Part shown: positions 1 to 8,316 of the stretch, piece after piece
Position numbering within the stretch: position 1 is the stretch's first letter
Layout: every line of letters starts with the position of its first letter
DNA from: Chryseobacterium oleae
Lineage (GTDB): Bacteria > Bacteroidota > Bacteroidia > Flavobacteriales > Weeksellaceae
Assembly (NCBI RefSeq): GCF_900115055.1
Contig: NZ_FOVD01000001.1
Location: 1,116,001 to 1,180,000, forward strand
Direction: 5' to 3'
Length of the DNA stretch: 64,000 nucleotides
Notes under the pieces: generated by a model
Database searches by the model: none
Told to the model about the DNA's origin: nothing
What the model saw: only the letters and a program-made list of their open reading frames with translations
Program-made: the position numbers and the translations under genes

Positions 1-17
1 TTAGGGTAAGGTTGTTG

Positions 18-185
18 AGAAATGTCAATGGTCAATTTTGCTTCGCAAGTGAACGGTGAATGGCAGATTTTAGAGCCAAGATTTCAGACATCAGACATCA
101 GACATCAGACATCAGATGATAACTCATTAATTTAATTACTACTAATAAGCAACCAACAAACTAGCACAACTAGCAACTAGCAACT
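18..185. repeat. Composite dispersed intergenic repeat, copy A
   Basis: This gene-free stretch carries the 18-mer AATTTTGCTTCGCAAGTG at 34-51. It is followed by a perfect 7-bp tandem array (TCAGACA, four full units plus TCAGA, 84-116) and then by ACTAGCA-type stutters near 150-185. The same order of elements recurs at 23882-24010, and part of it recurs inverted at 44765-44855. The function is unknown. I see no coding potential in it. Confidence 0.7.
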
Positions 186-229
186 AAATCTAGACTCAGA
201 TACTTTCAACAAACTAAGTAGAACATATC

Positions 230-1045
230 ATGAAAAAAATATTTCTTACAATCCTTGCTTTTCCAGGTATTTCATCCCCAATGACAGCCCAGGTGGGAAT
301 AGGCCTTGCTTCGCCAAACACTAATGCAATGCTGGAGGTGAGCAGTACAAATAAAGGGATATTGCTTCCCAGACTAGCCCTTACAGCGACCAATAATCCG
401 TCACCACTTTCAGCACATGTTGCGGGAATGACTGTATATAACACCGCAACCAACACCTCTGTAGCAGCAAATCCGGTGTATCCGGGAGAATATTATAATG
501 ACGGAACCCAATGGCAGAGAAAATCCGCTTTGTCAGAAAAAACAATGCTTTCAGGAGGTACCATAGGTGGAGATGCACTAACCACAACAACGTTGGATGT
601 TCCGGCAGCTACAACCGGGGGATCTATCACCGCCACTACGCTGGCCACTATATCGTTTACTTTAAGCAAGCCTTCTTTAGTAGAGTTTAATTCCAACATT
701 TCTGCTATTTTCACCAACTCAGGTATTGCCCCTGGCGCTACCGGAGCAGGAATTACAGATAATGCAGTGAAATTTTGTAATGTTTATTATTCTTTTACGG
801 CTGCGCCTGCCGGGATTCCTATCAATAATGCATTCGGAATATCTTCAATATCCTATATTAATAGCTTTACCACTTTCATTACGACTGGTAATTTTTATCT
901 TGTGCCCCGATCTACTTTAACTTTACCCGCCGGAAATTATACGATTACAGTAAACGGTGCCGGAGCGAGCGGAACGGCTTTAAGGATAACATTTGGTTCA
1001 GGGAACCGTGATGCCATTAATATAAGGGCGACGCCTTCGAAATAA
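230..1045 (+). CDS. Secreted protein of unknown function with Bacteroidota-type N-terminal module
   Basis: The protein has 271 residues and starts with a Sec signal peptide (basic MKK, hydrophobic stretch, likely cleavage after TAQ near residue 21). The next ~60 residues (VGIG, SPN, MLEV, GILLPR, MTVYNT, then YYNDGTQW) form a segment that recurs at the N-terminus of many secreted or surface proteins of Flavobacteriia. The rest is rich in Thr, Ser, Gly and Ile with alternating hydrophobics, consistent with a beta-sandwich. I do not recognise a catalytic domain, and no T9SS sorting domain is visible. It stands alone and is followed by a terminator at 1078-1110. An adhesin or envelope role would be inference. 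Confidence 0.75.
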   Translation: MKKIFLTILAFPGISSPMTAQVGIGLASPNTNAMLEVSSTNKGILLPRLALTATNNPSPLSAHVAGMTVYNTATNTSVAANPVYPGEYYNDGTQWQRKSALSEKTMLSGGTIGGDALTTTTLDVPAATTGGSITATTLATISFTLSKPSLVEFNSNISAIFTNSGIAPGATGAGITDNAVKFCNVYYSFTAAPAGIPINNAFGISSISYINSFTTFITTGNFYLVPRSTLTLPAGNYTITVNGAGASGTALRITFGSGNRDAINIRATPSK

Positions 1046-1077
1046 TATCTTTATAGTTCATTGAAATTAACACAAAA

Positions 1078-1110
1078 AAAGAGATGCAACCTCTGCATCT
1101 CTTTGATTTT
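1078..1110. terminator. Bidirectional intrinsic terminator
   Basis: An 11-bp perfect stem (AAAGAGATGCA at 1078-1088 with TGCATCTCTTT at 1094-1104) encloses a 5-nt loop. On the minus strand the stem is followed by a run of T (complement of 1074-1080), and on the plus strand by GATTTT. It sits between the end of the plus-strand secreted protein and the minus-strand peptide gene at 1205-1363, so it can serve both. Confidence 0.75.
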
Positions 1111-1204
1111 AATGTAGAAAAAATATCCCCCGATATTTTAGCACTTATATTTCCTCCCGGGACCTGAAGTCGTAAAGTAGATCAGATACCAAGCCAGGCT
1201 ATCA

Positions 1205-1363
1205 TTATATTTCTTCGCAATTAGGCAAGTGTTCTATTTCGGTAGTTTTCAGGCAAACCCGATTGCAGCAGACATGCTTTGTCGGACATCTATTGTCAAC
1301 TGAACATGCTAAACCTCCACTACCCTTGATCATTTTTAGATTTTCTCTTGATAATTTTTTCAT
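1205..1363 (-). CDS. Cys-rich bacteriocin-like peptide with double-glycine leader
   Basis: A 52-residue reading frame lies on the minus strand. Its leader reads MKKLSRENLKMIKGSGG, the pattern of the short 'bacteriocin-like' peptides common in Chryseobacterium, with cleavage expected after Gly16-Gly17. The predicted mature part (18-52) has six Cys (20, 26, 32, 33, 37, 49), which could form disulfides or be modified. The second peptide of this type at 7983-8219 starts MKNLKKLTRKQLEFISGG, so the leader is conserved while the core differs. No peptidase-containing ABC exporter or modification enzyme is adjacent. The leader is read directly; antimicrobial or signalling activity is unproven. Confidence 0.75.
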   Translation of the reverse strand: MKKLSRENLKMIKGSGGLACSVDNRCPTKHVCCNRVCLKTTEIEHLPNCEEI

Positions 1364-1538
1364 GCTTACATATTTAATTAGTTTTCCAAATATAACAATA
1401 TATCCCTAAAATTAGAATTAAATAAGAAATTAATATTATATCCAATTAAAACTTTCACTTTAATTTTAATAAGCAGAAAAGTATACATCAAAAAAAACAT
1501 TCCCCGAAAGGAATGTTTTGTATTATATAAGAATTAAG

Positions 1539-3185
1539 TTATCTTCCAATAACCTCCGTGATTGGATTTCCTACATTTCCACTCGGGAACTGAATTTTCA
1601 GCAGTGATGAAACGGTAGGCGCAATATCGCTCATGTTATAGGCTTTATTACTTTCTCCCTTCTGAATTCCCCAACCCATAAAAATCAATGGAATGTGAGA
1701 GTCATAAGAATTCCATACGCTGTGTGTGGTTCCTGTTTTCGAATATGGAGGAAGCATAGAGTCGTGGGAGATTAGCTGGATATCACCACTTCTCTGTCTG
1801 TTGATTCCGTTGATGATTCTCTGCTTGATCGGTTCCGGAATGGTAGCTTCCTGAACTTCATCCACAGATACTGCATATAAAACCGTTGGATCTTTCTGCA
1901 ATTCTTTAATGGTGAAATCTCTAAGATCATCCAGTTCAATTTTGTTATCCTGCATCAGCTTTCTGTCGAAATAGATCTGGTAGTTGTCTACTGCATTGAT
2001 CAGTTTATCAACTCCGAATTTATCCTTCAGTTTCTGATTGATATCTTTTTCCATTCCTTCTCCGAAGAATCCTGTCGTGATCTTATGTTCTTTCAGGAAT
2101 CCTACGGAATGTGCTCCACCGTGGTCAGCAGAAAGGAAAACGGTGTACTCCCCTTTTCCTACTTTTGAATCCAGATAGTTGAAGAACTGAGCCAGATCCT
2201 GATCAAGTCTCAAATACACATCTTCCACTTCAATAGAATTCGGTCCGAATTTATGTCCTGCATAATCCGTAGACGCCAGGTTGATTGCTAAAAAGTCAGT
2301 AATGTTATCACCTCCTAATTTTTCACCTTCTACCGAAGCTTCAGCCAGTTTCAGCGTCAGCGTATTTCCGAAAGGTGTATAGCGGATATTGTCTTTTTTC
2401 GTCTGATAATCCTGAGCTAAATTGCTGTAAGGGAACACAGGTGTTTTTGCACTTCCCAACAGTCCTTCCCATGAAGAATTATCCGGAGAACTTTCTGTGT
2501 ATTGGTTAATTGGAAGTAAAGTATTCCAACCGTTTGCTACTAATTTTTCAGGCAGATTCTGCGCATTGAAAGACTTCATCCACTGAGGCAGGTCATTCAT
2601 ATACCATGAACTCGTAATGAAATTTCCGGTGCTGTCATCAAACCAAAAGGCTCCGTTCGGTGTATGGCCTGCAGGAAGTATGGAAGCTCGGTCTTTTAAT
2701 GAAACCCCAATCACTTTCCCCTGGAAGTTGGTAGCCAGTCTCAATTCGTCGGTTACGGTGGTAGACCAAAGGTTTTTCGGAGAATGACTTCCTGTTTTTG
2801 TATTGGCTGTTCCTACCGGCTGCACGCTGTCGTCCGCTGTACAGTATACATTTTTTCCGGTTTCTTTATCTATCCAGTCGTTTCCGGCAATCCCATGGAT
2901 CGCAGGTACAGAACCTGTATAGATGCAAGTATGTCCCAAAGCGGTAATGGTAGGTACGTAAGGGATGTGGACATTATTTAAAGAATATCCTGTATTCAGA
3001 AGCCTTTTAAAACCATCGTTTCCGTATTTGTTGTAAAAGCGGTACAGATAGTCCCACCTCATCTGGTCTACGACTAATCCTACGACTAATTTGGGTCTTT
3101 CTAATTGAGAATTTTTGTTCTTCTGAGCATTGATTGTAATTACGGACAATAAAGCCGCTGCCGCAATTGAAATTTTCCTAAGCAT
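1539..3185 (-). CDS. pafA: PafA-type alkaline phosphatase, periplasmic
   Basis: The 548-residue protein has a signal peptide (cleavage near Ala20). Every catalytic position of Elizabethkingia PafA is found at a constant offset of +2. They are Asp40, nucleophile Thr81 in PTITALGHT, Asn102, Lys164 and Arg166 in SLKDRAS, Asp307 and His311 in STDYAGH, Asp354-His355 in SADHGG, and His488 in TGTTHSV. These residues bind two zinc ions and the transferred phosphate. The family hydrolyses phosphate monoesters in the periplasm and, where studied, is not repressed by phosphate. A TAAATTTG -7-like box lies upstream (minus strand, 3207-3214), but no clear -33 box. It is a single-gene unit. Confidence 0.95.
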   Translation of the reverse strand: MLRKISIAAAALLSVITINAQKNKNSQLERPKLVVGLVVDQMRWDYLYRFYNKYGNDGFKRLLNTGYSLNNVHIPYVPTITALGHTCIYTGSVPAIHGIAGNDWIDKETGKNVYCTADDSVQPVGTANTKTGSHSPKNLWSTTVTDELRLATNFQGKVIGVSLKDRASILPAGHTPNGAFWFDDSTGNFITSSWYMNDLPQWMKSFNAQNLPEKLVANGWNTLLPINQYTESSPDNSSWEGLLGSAKTPVFPYSNLAQDYQTKKDNIRYTPFGNTLTLKLAEASVEGEKLGGDNITDFLAINLASTDYAGHKFGPNSIEVEDVYLRLDQDLAQFFNYLDSKVGKGEYTVFLSADHGGAHSVGFLKEHKITTGFFGEGMEKDINQKLKDKFGVDKLINAVDNYQIYFDRKLMQDNKIELDDLRDFTIKELQKDPTVLYAVSVDEVQEATIPEPIKQRIINGINRQRSGDIQLISHDSMLPPYSKTGTTHSVWNSYDSHIPLIFMGWGIQKGESNKAYNMSDIAPTVSSLLKIQFPSGNVGNPITEVIGR

Positions 3186-3401
3186 CTAGTAAATTTTTGT
3201 TGACAACAAATTTAAGGGTTTTGAAAGTTTTGGCGTGTGAAATTTTATTAAATTTAACTCAATCAGTACGCTTTATGTTTTCATAATTTTTCCAATGCAG
3301 AAAAGTCCTTTTTTACTGACTGAAAAGCCAACCTTCTAATAACAAAGTAGTACATTATAAATTTACTTACTTTTACATCTAAAAATTAATAACTTTAATT
3401 T

Positions 3402-4478
3402 ATGTCTAAATACATCTCCTTTCTTCTTATTTTCATGATCATCAAAACCAGTGCTCAAATTAACAAACAGCAATTAATTGATAATTGGGCAATAGTAAAA
3501 TACAGTACTTTGGACGGAAGCAGAGACCTCTCTCAAGATTCTGGACATTTTTCAATATGGAAACTTTCTGATAATAAAATCTGTGAGTATGTAAATCCAA
3601 TTTTTGAGGAAAGGAAAACATGCTATGATATTAAAATAGAAAATAAAAGTATTAGAACTTCCCCAAAAACATTCTATGAAATTGAAAAGCTAACCAATGA
3701 CACTTTAATTATCATTGAAAGATTAGACGGCATCACAGGCAATGATAAAATAAAAAAGAAGTGGTTTGTAAGAACATCAAAGTTGCAAAATGAGTATCTC
3801 AGTACACTAAAGAATGATACCGCTGTAGTAGCCAGCGCTTATTTTACACCCACCCTCAAAAAGGATATTTTCTTTGATGTTTTAGAACGGTCTGTGACAA
3901 ATAATGATCGTAATCTGTCTGTAAAAGGAAATATTATAATCTATCCAAAGAAACAGAAGATCAATTTTCAATTTGAAAGTAATGATCAGTCTAAAAAAAA
4001 TTCAGAAAATATAGATTTTTTAAAATCAATCGTTGAAAAGAGCTATCAGTTTTGGAATTTGACAGGTTTCGAAAAATATGATCAGATAATACTTCCCTAT
4101 CACATAGAAACTCAAATCAGGAATAATGATGGCTCTAAAAGTTCCTCAATGAGTTTTAATTTTTTTAAAAATGATCGTAAAGATTTGGATAAATACCAGA
4201 ATAGAGCTATTGTAATAATTGAAAATAAAAAGCTAGCCGCGGAAGCTTACAATAAAGCTATGGAGGCACTTGACAAAAAGAAATTAGACAGGGCTATAGA
4301 ATTATTCAACAAAGCATTTGACTTGAATAACACCAATGTAGATGCACTGTACAATGCAGCTTCTATAAGTCTGGATAAAAAAGATATGCCTACAGCCTGT
4401 ACCGCTTTGAAAAAACTCAAAGATTTCGAACAGGTTGAAGGAACAAAACTTTTCAATGAATTATGTTTAAAAAACTGA
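3402..4478 (+). CDS. Secreted TPR-containing protein of unknown function
   Basis: The protein has 358 residues with a signal peptide (hydrophobic LLIFMIIK, likely cleavage after TSAQ). The middle part is not recognisable. Residues ~280-355 contain two tetratricopeptide-like helical hairpins (KAMEALDKKKLDRAIELF and NVDALYNAASISLDKKDMP) of the form found in periplasmic protein-interaction domains. Two Cys in the N-terminal third (CEYVNP, TCYD) and a C-terminal pair (ACTAL, NELCL) may form disulfides. It is 34 bp upstream of the next gene on the same strand. The partner is unknown. Confidence 0.7.
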   Translation: MSKYISFLLIFMIIKTSAQINKQQLIDNWAIVKYSTLDGSRDLSQDSGHFSIWKLSDNKICEYVNPIFEERKTCYDIKIENKSIRTSPKTFYEIEKLTNDTLIIIERLDGITGNDKIKKKWFVRTSKLQNEYLSTLKNDTAVVASAYFTPTLKKDIFFDVLERSVTNNDRNLSVKGNIIIYPKKQKINFQFESNDQSKKNSENIDFLKSIVEKSYQFWNLTGFEKYDQIILPYHIETQIRNNDGSKSSSMSFNFFKNDRKDLDKYQNRAIVIIENKKLAAEAYNKAMEALDKKKLDRAIELFNKAFDLNNTNVDALYNAASISLDKKDMPTACTALKKLKDFEQVEGTKLFNELCLKN

Positions 4479-4512
4479 TTCGTAATCATAGCTAATTAAT
4501 TGACCTATTACT

Positions 4513-5292
4513 ATGATTTTAGGAGTATACTGGTATTTTAAATTCCCGGAAAATCTATACCATTTCCAATTTTTTAAGTTTTTCAAAGGAGTTGGAGGCC
4601 ATGCTAACAATCTTGCCGAGCTGGAAGCCCGAGTTTCAGTAGATCATCCCGAAAACCTCATCAGGAAACTGGAAGAATTACATCCCCATTTTAAAAGGAT
4701 GTATTTGAGTATAAAGATCAATGAAAATAAATTATTGATCTCAACAGGCGATTATACCCTTTTTGATGAGCATTTCCAGTTCGTTTCAGAAATAGAAAAA
4801 CTGCTGATTCTTGCCAATGCTCATATGATCGACACTCCTTTCGAAGTAAAATCAAGCAGAAATTTAAGCCCGGAAAATGTAACATATGAAACTATAGAAT
4901 ATCGGTTTATGCAGATCACCGGCTCAGATTTCAGGAAAAACAATGCTGAAAATATTTCAGTAAGGATCGACTGCAATCTGCCGACCATACACAAAGAAAA
5001 CTTAATCAATGATCTAATTCGTATCTGTACTGAAGAGAATATTCATGTATTCTACTACCATGATTGCGATTTTAAAGAACATTCCAATCTGATACTTTTC
5101 TTCTCCAACGGAAGACAGATGGAAAATGCAGTTCAAAATGTTGACATCAATGCTTTCGGAAGCAAGGTGCGTCAGCTGGAACAGAAGTATCCGCTTCATT
5201 TCGGCATTTTCGGAGGGATGGAATATTATCCCCGGAATGGTCCAAATATAGAGCTGATCACAGACAAAGACTATATTTTAAACACCCAATAA
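4513..5292 (+). CDS. Uncharacterised cytoplasmic protein
   Basis: The protein has 259 residues, no signal peptide and no strong transmembrane segment. It opens with MILGVYWYFKFPENLYHFQFF and contains an HPENLIRKLEELHPHF segment and a FGIFGGMEYYPRNGP stretch near the C-terminus. I do not recognise a named domain. It ends 10 bp before the VOC gene on the same strand, so 4513-6253 may form a short unit of three unrelated-looking genes (unknown, VOC, GNAT). Confidence 0.7.
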   Translation: MILGVYWYFKFPENLYHFQFFKFFKGVGGHANNLAELEARVSVDHPENLIRKLEELHPHFKRMYLSIKINENKLLISTGDYTLFDEHFQFVSEIEKLLILANAHMIDTPFEVKSSRNLSPENVTYETIEYRFMQITGSDFRKNNAENISVRIDCNLPTIHKENLINDLIRICTEENIHVFYYHDCDFKEHSNLILFFSNGRQMENAVQNVDINAFGSKVRQLEQKYPLHFGIFGGMEYYPRNGPNIELITDKDYILNTQ

Positions 5293-5302
5293 AACTATTG
5301 TT

Positions 5303-5695
5303 ATGATTAAATTCAAGTATGTTATTTTATACGTTGAAGATGTGGAGAAGTCAATGAACTTTTACCATCATACTTTTGACTTACCCATTAAATTCATCAC
5401 GCCTGAAAAAGATTACGGAGAACTGCTTACCGGAGAAACCAGTCTTTCTTTTGCCTCCATAAGTTTAGCCAGTTCCAATGTAAAGAAGGGATTTCTATCT
5501 TCCAAATCTGAAGAAAAACCTTTCGGAATCGAATTGGGATTTACCACAGACAATGTTGAGAAACTGGTAGAAAAAGCGGTTCAAAACGGAGCTGTTCTCT
5601 ATGAGGATATTGCTGTAAAGCCTTGGGGACAAAAGGTTGCGTATGTCAAAGATCCGGATCATTATTTAGTAGAAATTTGTACTGAAATTCAATAA
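5303..5695 (+). CDS. VOC-superfamily (glyoxalase/bleomycin-resistance fold) protein
   Basis: The protein has 130 residues, the usual size for a two-module beta-alpha-beta-beta-beta VOC protein. The N-terminal module (VILYVEDVEKSMNFYHHTFDLPI) and the C-terminal module (AYVKDPDHYLVEICTE, with the expected late Glu) are both present. VOC members bind a metal through His/Glu side chains and act as lyases, dioxygenases or antibiotic-binding proteins. The substrate cannot be deduced. It is probably co-transcribed with the GNAT gene 24 bp downstream. Confidence 0.8.
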   Translation: MIKFKYVILYVEDVEKSMNFYHHTFDLPIKFITPEKDYGELLTGETSLSFASISLASSNVKKGFLSSKSEEKPFGIELGFTTDNVEKLVEKAVQNGAVLYEDIAVKPWGQKVAYVKDPDHYLVEICTEIQ

Positions 5696-5719
5696 CAATC
5701 AATCATATTCCGCATTTCC

Positions 5720-6253
5720 ATGGAAATAAAAAAATTAGAAAAACTGACTGAAAATCCCACACTTAATTGGGGACTTAACGGATACAATACAGACAAAATC
5801 CTCTCCGTTTCTTTTGTTGAATACGGCGGTTCTTTTGAATTTGTTTTAAAAGAAAAAAACATACCCTACTCTAAGGTTTGGGACACTGATTCCAATGACC
5901 TTGAAGAGCTTAATGAAATCATTGAAAAAGGACATTCTTTTGGTGTTTTTGAAGATGGAGAGCTAATGGGTTGGATCATTTGTGAGCCCCGAACATGGAA
6001 TAACAGCTTTTACATTGAGAATATTCTGATCAGTGAAAAATTCAGAAGAAACGGAGCCGGAGCCCAGCTGATCAAAAATGCTGTTCGTGAAGCCAGACAT
6101 TTAAACTGCAGAATTATTGAACTTGAAACGCAGAATACCAATTATCAGGCGATACAGTTCTACAGGAGAATGGGGTTCAGCATTACAGGAATCAATACAA
6201 GACTGTATGAAAATCCGGAGGAAACTGCTGTTTTTATGACTTTAGATTTATAG
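5720..6253 (+). CDS. GNAT-family N-acetyltransferase
   Basis: The protein has 177 residues. The acetyl-CoA-binding motif A is visible as FYIENILISEKFRRNGAGAQ followed by LIKNAVREA (a Q/RxxGxG/A variant). The motif B region ELETQNTNYQAIQFYRRMGF is the usual GNAT C-terminal signature. The N-terminal ~45 residues are extra. It transfers an acetyl group from acetyl-CoA to an amine; the acceptor is unknown. The fold resembles small-molecule acetyltransferases of the streptothricin/aminoglycoside type, but that is too general to assign resistance. Confidence 0.8.
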   Translation: MEIKKLEKLTENPTLNWGLNGYNTDKILSVSFVEYGGSFEFVLKEKNIPYSKVWDTDSNDLEELNEIIEKGHSFGVFEDGELMGWIICEPRTWNNSFYIENILISEKFRRNGAGAQLIKNAVREARHLNCRIIELETQNTNYQAIQFYRRMGFSITGINTRLYENPEETAVFMTLDL

Positions 6254-6326
6254 AATGAAGCATTTTTACTCTATCTCTTAATTTTTTTTGATCGACAGAA
6301 ACTATAAAACATATTGAGTTTTTTAT

Positions 6327-6358
6327 TTTGTACCGAATAGTACAATTACATACCTTTG
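6327..6358 (+). promoter_or_regulatory. Promoter of tetR-type gene with an operator inside the spacer
   Basis: A Bacteroidota-type promoter is visible: TTTG at 6327-6330, a 20-bp spacer, then TACCTTTG at 6351-6358 (consensus TAnnTTTG). The palindrome TTGTACCGAATAGTACAA (6328-6345, perfect 6-bp arms) fills the spacer and overlaps the -33 box. The same palindrome, differing in the centre, precedes the SDR gene at 6977-6994. This is the expected layout for autorepression by the TetR-type protein encoded next. Confidence 0.75.
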
Positions 6359-6375
6359 TCCCAGAAATAATCCCG

Positions 6376-6960
6376 ATGGCAGGAAGACCTAAAATATTCG
6401 ATGAACAAGAAGCCGTTGCAAAAGCAACTGAAGTTTTCAAAGACAAAGGCTATGACACAGCTTCTGCCGATGAACTGCTTTGCGCTATGGGAATCGGGAA
6501 AGGTAGTTTTTATCTTGCTTTTAAAGGCGGAAAACAGGAACTTTATATCCGATCGATCAGACAGTTTTCAGACAGTTTCTATCAAAAGTTCTCTGGAAGT
6601 TTGACTGCGTCAGATGATCAAGTTCAATTCATTAAAGAGTTTTTTCTGAGTTTGGCCGATGCTTCGGATTGCGATAAAGAACGCGGATGTTATCTGGGAA
6701 ATGCCCTGGTACAGCTTTCTGAAAAGGATCATGACATAAAAAAGATCACCGCTCAATTGCTGAAAAAGCTACAAACCCTGTTTGCAGAAACCATCAGAAA
6801 TGCACAGAAAAACGGACAGATCGCCAGTACCGAAGATCCGGAAGTGATCGGCTGGCATCTGAGTAATTTATGGAACGGAATTCATGTCACAAGAAGAATG
6901 GAAAGCTCACCGGAAATTTTGAGAAGCATTCTTAAAATGAATCTTAAAATACTGGATTAA
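6376..6960 (+). CDS. TetR/AcrR-family transcriptional repressor
   Basis: With the start at 6376 (MAGRPKIFDEQEAV) the protein has 194 residues, typical for TetR. The frame stays open upstream to 6328, but that lies within the promoter and operator, so 6376 is preferred. The N-terminal helix-turn-helix is clear (KATEVFKDKGYDTASADELL, then GKGSFYLAFKGGKQELY). The C-terminal ligand-binding half contains one Cys pair (DCDKERGC). It most likely represses itself and the SDR gene 70 bp downstream through identical operators, with relief by an unknown small molecule, as in other TetR/SDR pairs. Confidence 0.9.
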   Translation: MAGRPKIFDEQEAVAKATEVFKDKGYDTASADELLCAMGIGKGSFYLAFKGGKQELYIRSIRQFSDSFYQKFSGSLTASDDQVQFIKEFFLSLADASDCDKERGCYLGNALVQLSEKDHDIKKITAQLLKKLQTLFAETIRNAQKNGQIASTEDPEVIGWHLSNLWNGIHVTRRMESSPEILRSILKMNLKILD

Positions 6961-6975
6961 AAAAATTTAATCAAT

Positions 6976-7010
6976 TTTGTACCAATTAGTACAATTTAAG
7001 AATACTTATT
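6976..7010 (+). promoter_or_regulatory. Operator and probable promoter of the SDR gene
   Basis: TTGTACCAATTAGTACAA at 6977-6994 repeats the palindrome found in front of the tetR gene (6-bp arms TTGTAC/GTACAA, 6-bp centre). TTTTG at 6975-6979 can act as the -33 box. TACTTATT at 7003-7010 is a weaker match to the -7 box. The shared operator indicates joint control of the regulator and the enzyme. Confidence 0.65.
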
Positions 7011-7030
7011 AATTTAATACCCAAAATGTC

Positions 7031-7768
7031 ATGAACATTACCAACAACACTATTCTAATCACTGGCGGAGGCTCAGGAATCGGACTGGAAATTGCAAAAT
7101 CACTGAATGCATCCAACAAAATTATTATTGCTGGAAGAAACAAAGAAAAGCTGGACGCTGCGGCAGAAGGTCTTGAAAATGTCTTTACCCTACAGGCTGA
7201 CATCACCAATGAAAAGGATGTAAACCGATTGGTGGAAGAAATTAAACTCAATTTCGGAGGTTTGAATATCCTGATCAATAATGCCGGACATGCTTATGCA
7301 TACACACTTTCTGATGCTTCAGATACCTATACCAAAGCTTCAGCAGAATTTGAAACCAATTATTTTGCCCCAATACGTCTGACTGAAAAACTGCTTCCCT
7401 TATTGAAACAGGAAGAAAATTCAGCAGTAGTTAATGTTTCTTCCATTGTTGCGTTCGCTCCGGGTTCACACGTTCCTACCTATTCTGATTCTAAAGCCGC
7501 TCTGCATTCTTATACACAATTGCTCAGACACGAGCTGGCTAAAGACACTTCTGTGAAAGTTTTTGAACTGATGCCACCACTTGTCAATACAGATTTTTCA
7601 GCAGAAATCGGAGGCAAAGAGAATGGTATTCCCCCTTCAGAAGTGGCTGACAGTTTTGTAAAAGGCCTGCTTGAAGACACTTACGAGATCCGTGTCGGGA
7701 ATACAGAAGTCCTGTACAGCAACTTTTTTACAGGCTCTGAAGGTGCTTTCAGTGTAATGAACAAATAG
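7031..7768 (+). CDS. Short-chain dehydrogenase/reductase (SDR)
   Basis: A 245-residue classical SDR. The cofactor motif TGGGSGIG is at 11-18, NNAG at 83-86, and the catalytic Ser138, Tyr151 and Lys155 are in place (SSIV and YSDSK). The arrangement resembles the DltE-like subgroup. The sequence AGRNKE after beta-2 suggests NADPH preference. It oxidises or reduces an unknown carbonyl or alcohol. It is controlled by the adjacent TetR-type repressor, so the substrate or a related toxic compound may be the inducer. The gene ends before a terminator at 7791-7825. Confidence 0.9.
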   Translation: MNITNNTILITGGGSGIGLEIAKSLNASNKIIIAGRNKEKLDAAAEGLENVFTLQADITNEKDVNRLVEEIKLNFGGLNILINNAGHAYAYTLSDASDTYTKASAEFETNYFAPIRLTEKLLPLLKQEENSAVVNVSSIVAFAPGSHVPTYSDSKAALHSYTQLLRHELAKDTSVKVFELMPPLVNTDFSAEIGGKENGIPPSEVADSFVKGLLEDTYEIRVGNTEVLYSNFFTGSEGAFSVMNK

Positions 7769-7790
7769 CTGGTTCCATATATCCGGTCTT

Positions 7791-7825
7791 AACTGCGGAG
7801 GAGAAATGATTCTTTTCCGCAGTTT
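7791..7825 (+). terminator. Intrinsic terminator after the SDR gene
   Basis: A stem of AACTGCGGA (7791-7799) with TCCGCAGTT (7816-7824) closes over a purine-rich loop and runs into TTTT. Confidence 0.65.
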
Positions 7826-7982
7826 TATGAGTAAACCTTCCTAATAATCTCCTTTGTCATCAATTTTTTTAAATTATATCCATGATTAAATCTTTAAATT
7901 TTAAATAATATTGCTTAAATCACATTATTGTGTATTAAAATTTCTTATATTAGTAATCATCAAATTAAAAGAATTAACTGCT

Positions 7983-8219
7983 ATGAAAAATCTAAAGAAA
8001 TTAACGAGAAAGCAGCTAGAATTTATTAGCGGAGGAGATACTGCTTATGCTATGTGTGATGCTGATGGTAATTGTCCGCCCACTATCGGATCATATTATT
8101 GCAGTGGTGGTATGTGCTACAGATCTTCAGAGGGAGGAGGCGATCCCGGAGGAAGCTGTACCGAGCCTAAGCACTTATGCCAGCCCTGGGAAACCGGATG
8201 CGGATGTGTTTATTTTTAA
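7983..8219 (+). CDS. Bacteriocin-like peptide with double-glycine leader
   Basis: With the start at 7983 the peptide has 78 residues. The leader MKNLKKLTRKQLEFISGG is the conserved Chryseobacterium double-glycine type and matches the leader at 1205-1363. The core after Gly-Gly is rich in Cys and Gly (seven Cys, with motifs DGNCPP, YYCSGGMC, GCGCVYF) and Gly-rich linkers (SEGGGDPGGS). An upstream extension of the frame to 7911 lacks leader features and is rejected. Two membrane proteins follow (8317, 8915), but no dedicated exporter is present. Whether it is a toxin, a signal or a substrate of a general peptidase-type ABC exporter is unknown. Confidence 0.8.
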   Translation: MKNLKKLTRKQLEFISGGDTAYAMCDADGNCPPTIGSYYCSGGMCYRSSEGGGDPGGSCTEPKHLCQPWETGCGCVYF

Positions 8220-8244
8220 AAAAAATTTTGTTAGATAAATCTTG

Positions 8245-8271
8245 AGGGCGGTCTTTGTACTGCTCTTTTTT
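8245..8271 (+). terminator. Probable terminator after bacteriocin-like gene
   Basis: GGGCGGT (8246-8252) can pair with ACTGCTC (8259-8265), including two G-U pairs, over a 6-nt loop, and is followed by a T-run. The T/G-rich tail also contains possible promoter elements for the next gene. Confidence 0.45.
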
Positions 8272-8316
8272 ATTTTGCTTCTATTTTTGATAGTGGAAAA
8301 ATAATATATTAGCAGA

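Noticed and set aside
84..116. TCAGACA tandem array as a possible CRISPR
   Set aside because: The units are contiguous 7-mers without spacers; it is a simple tandem repeat in a larger dispersed element.
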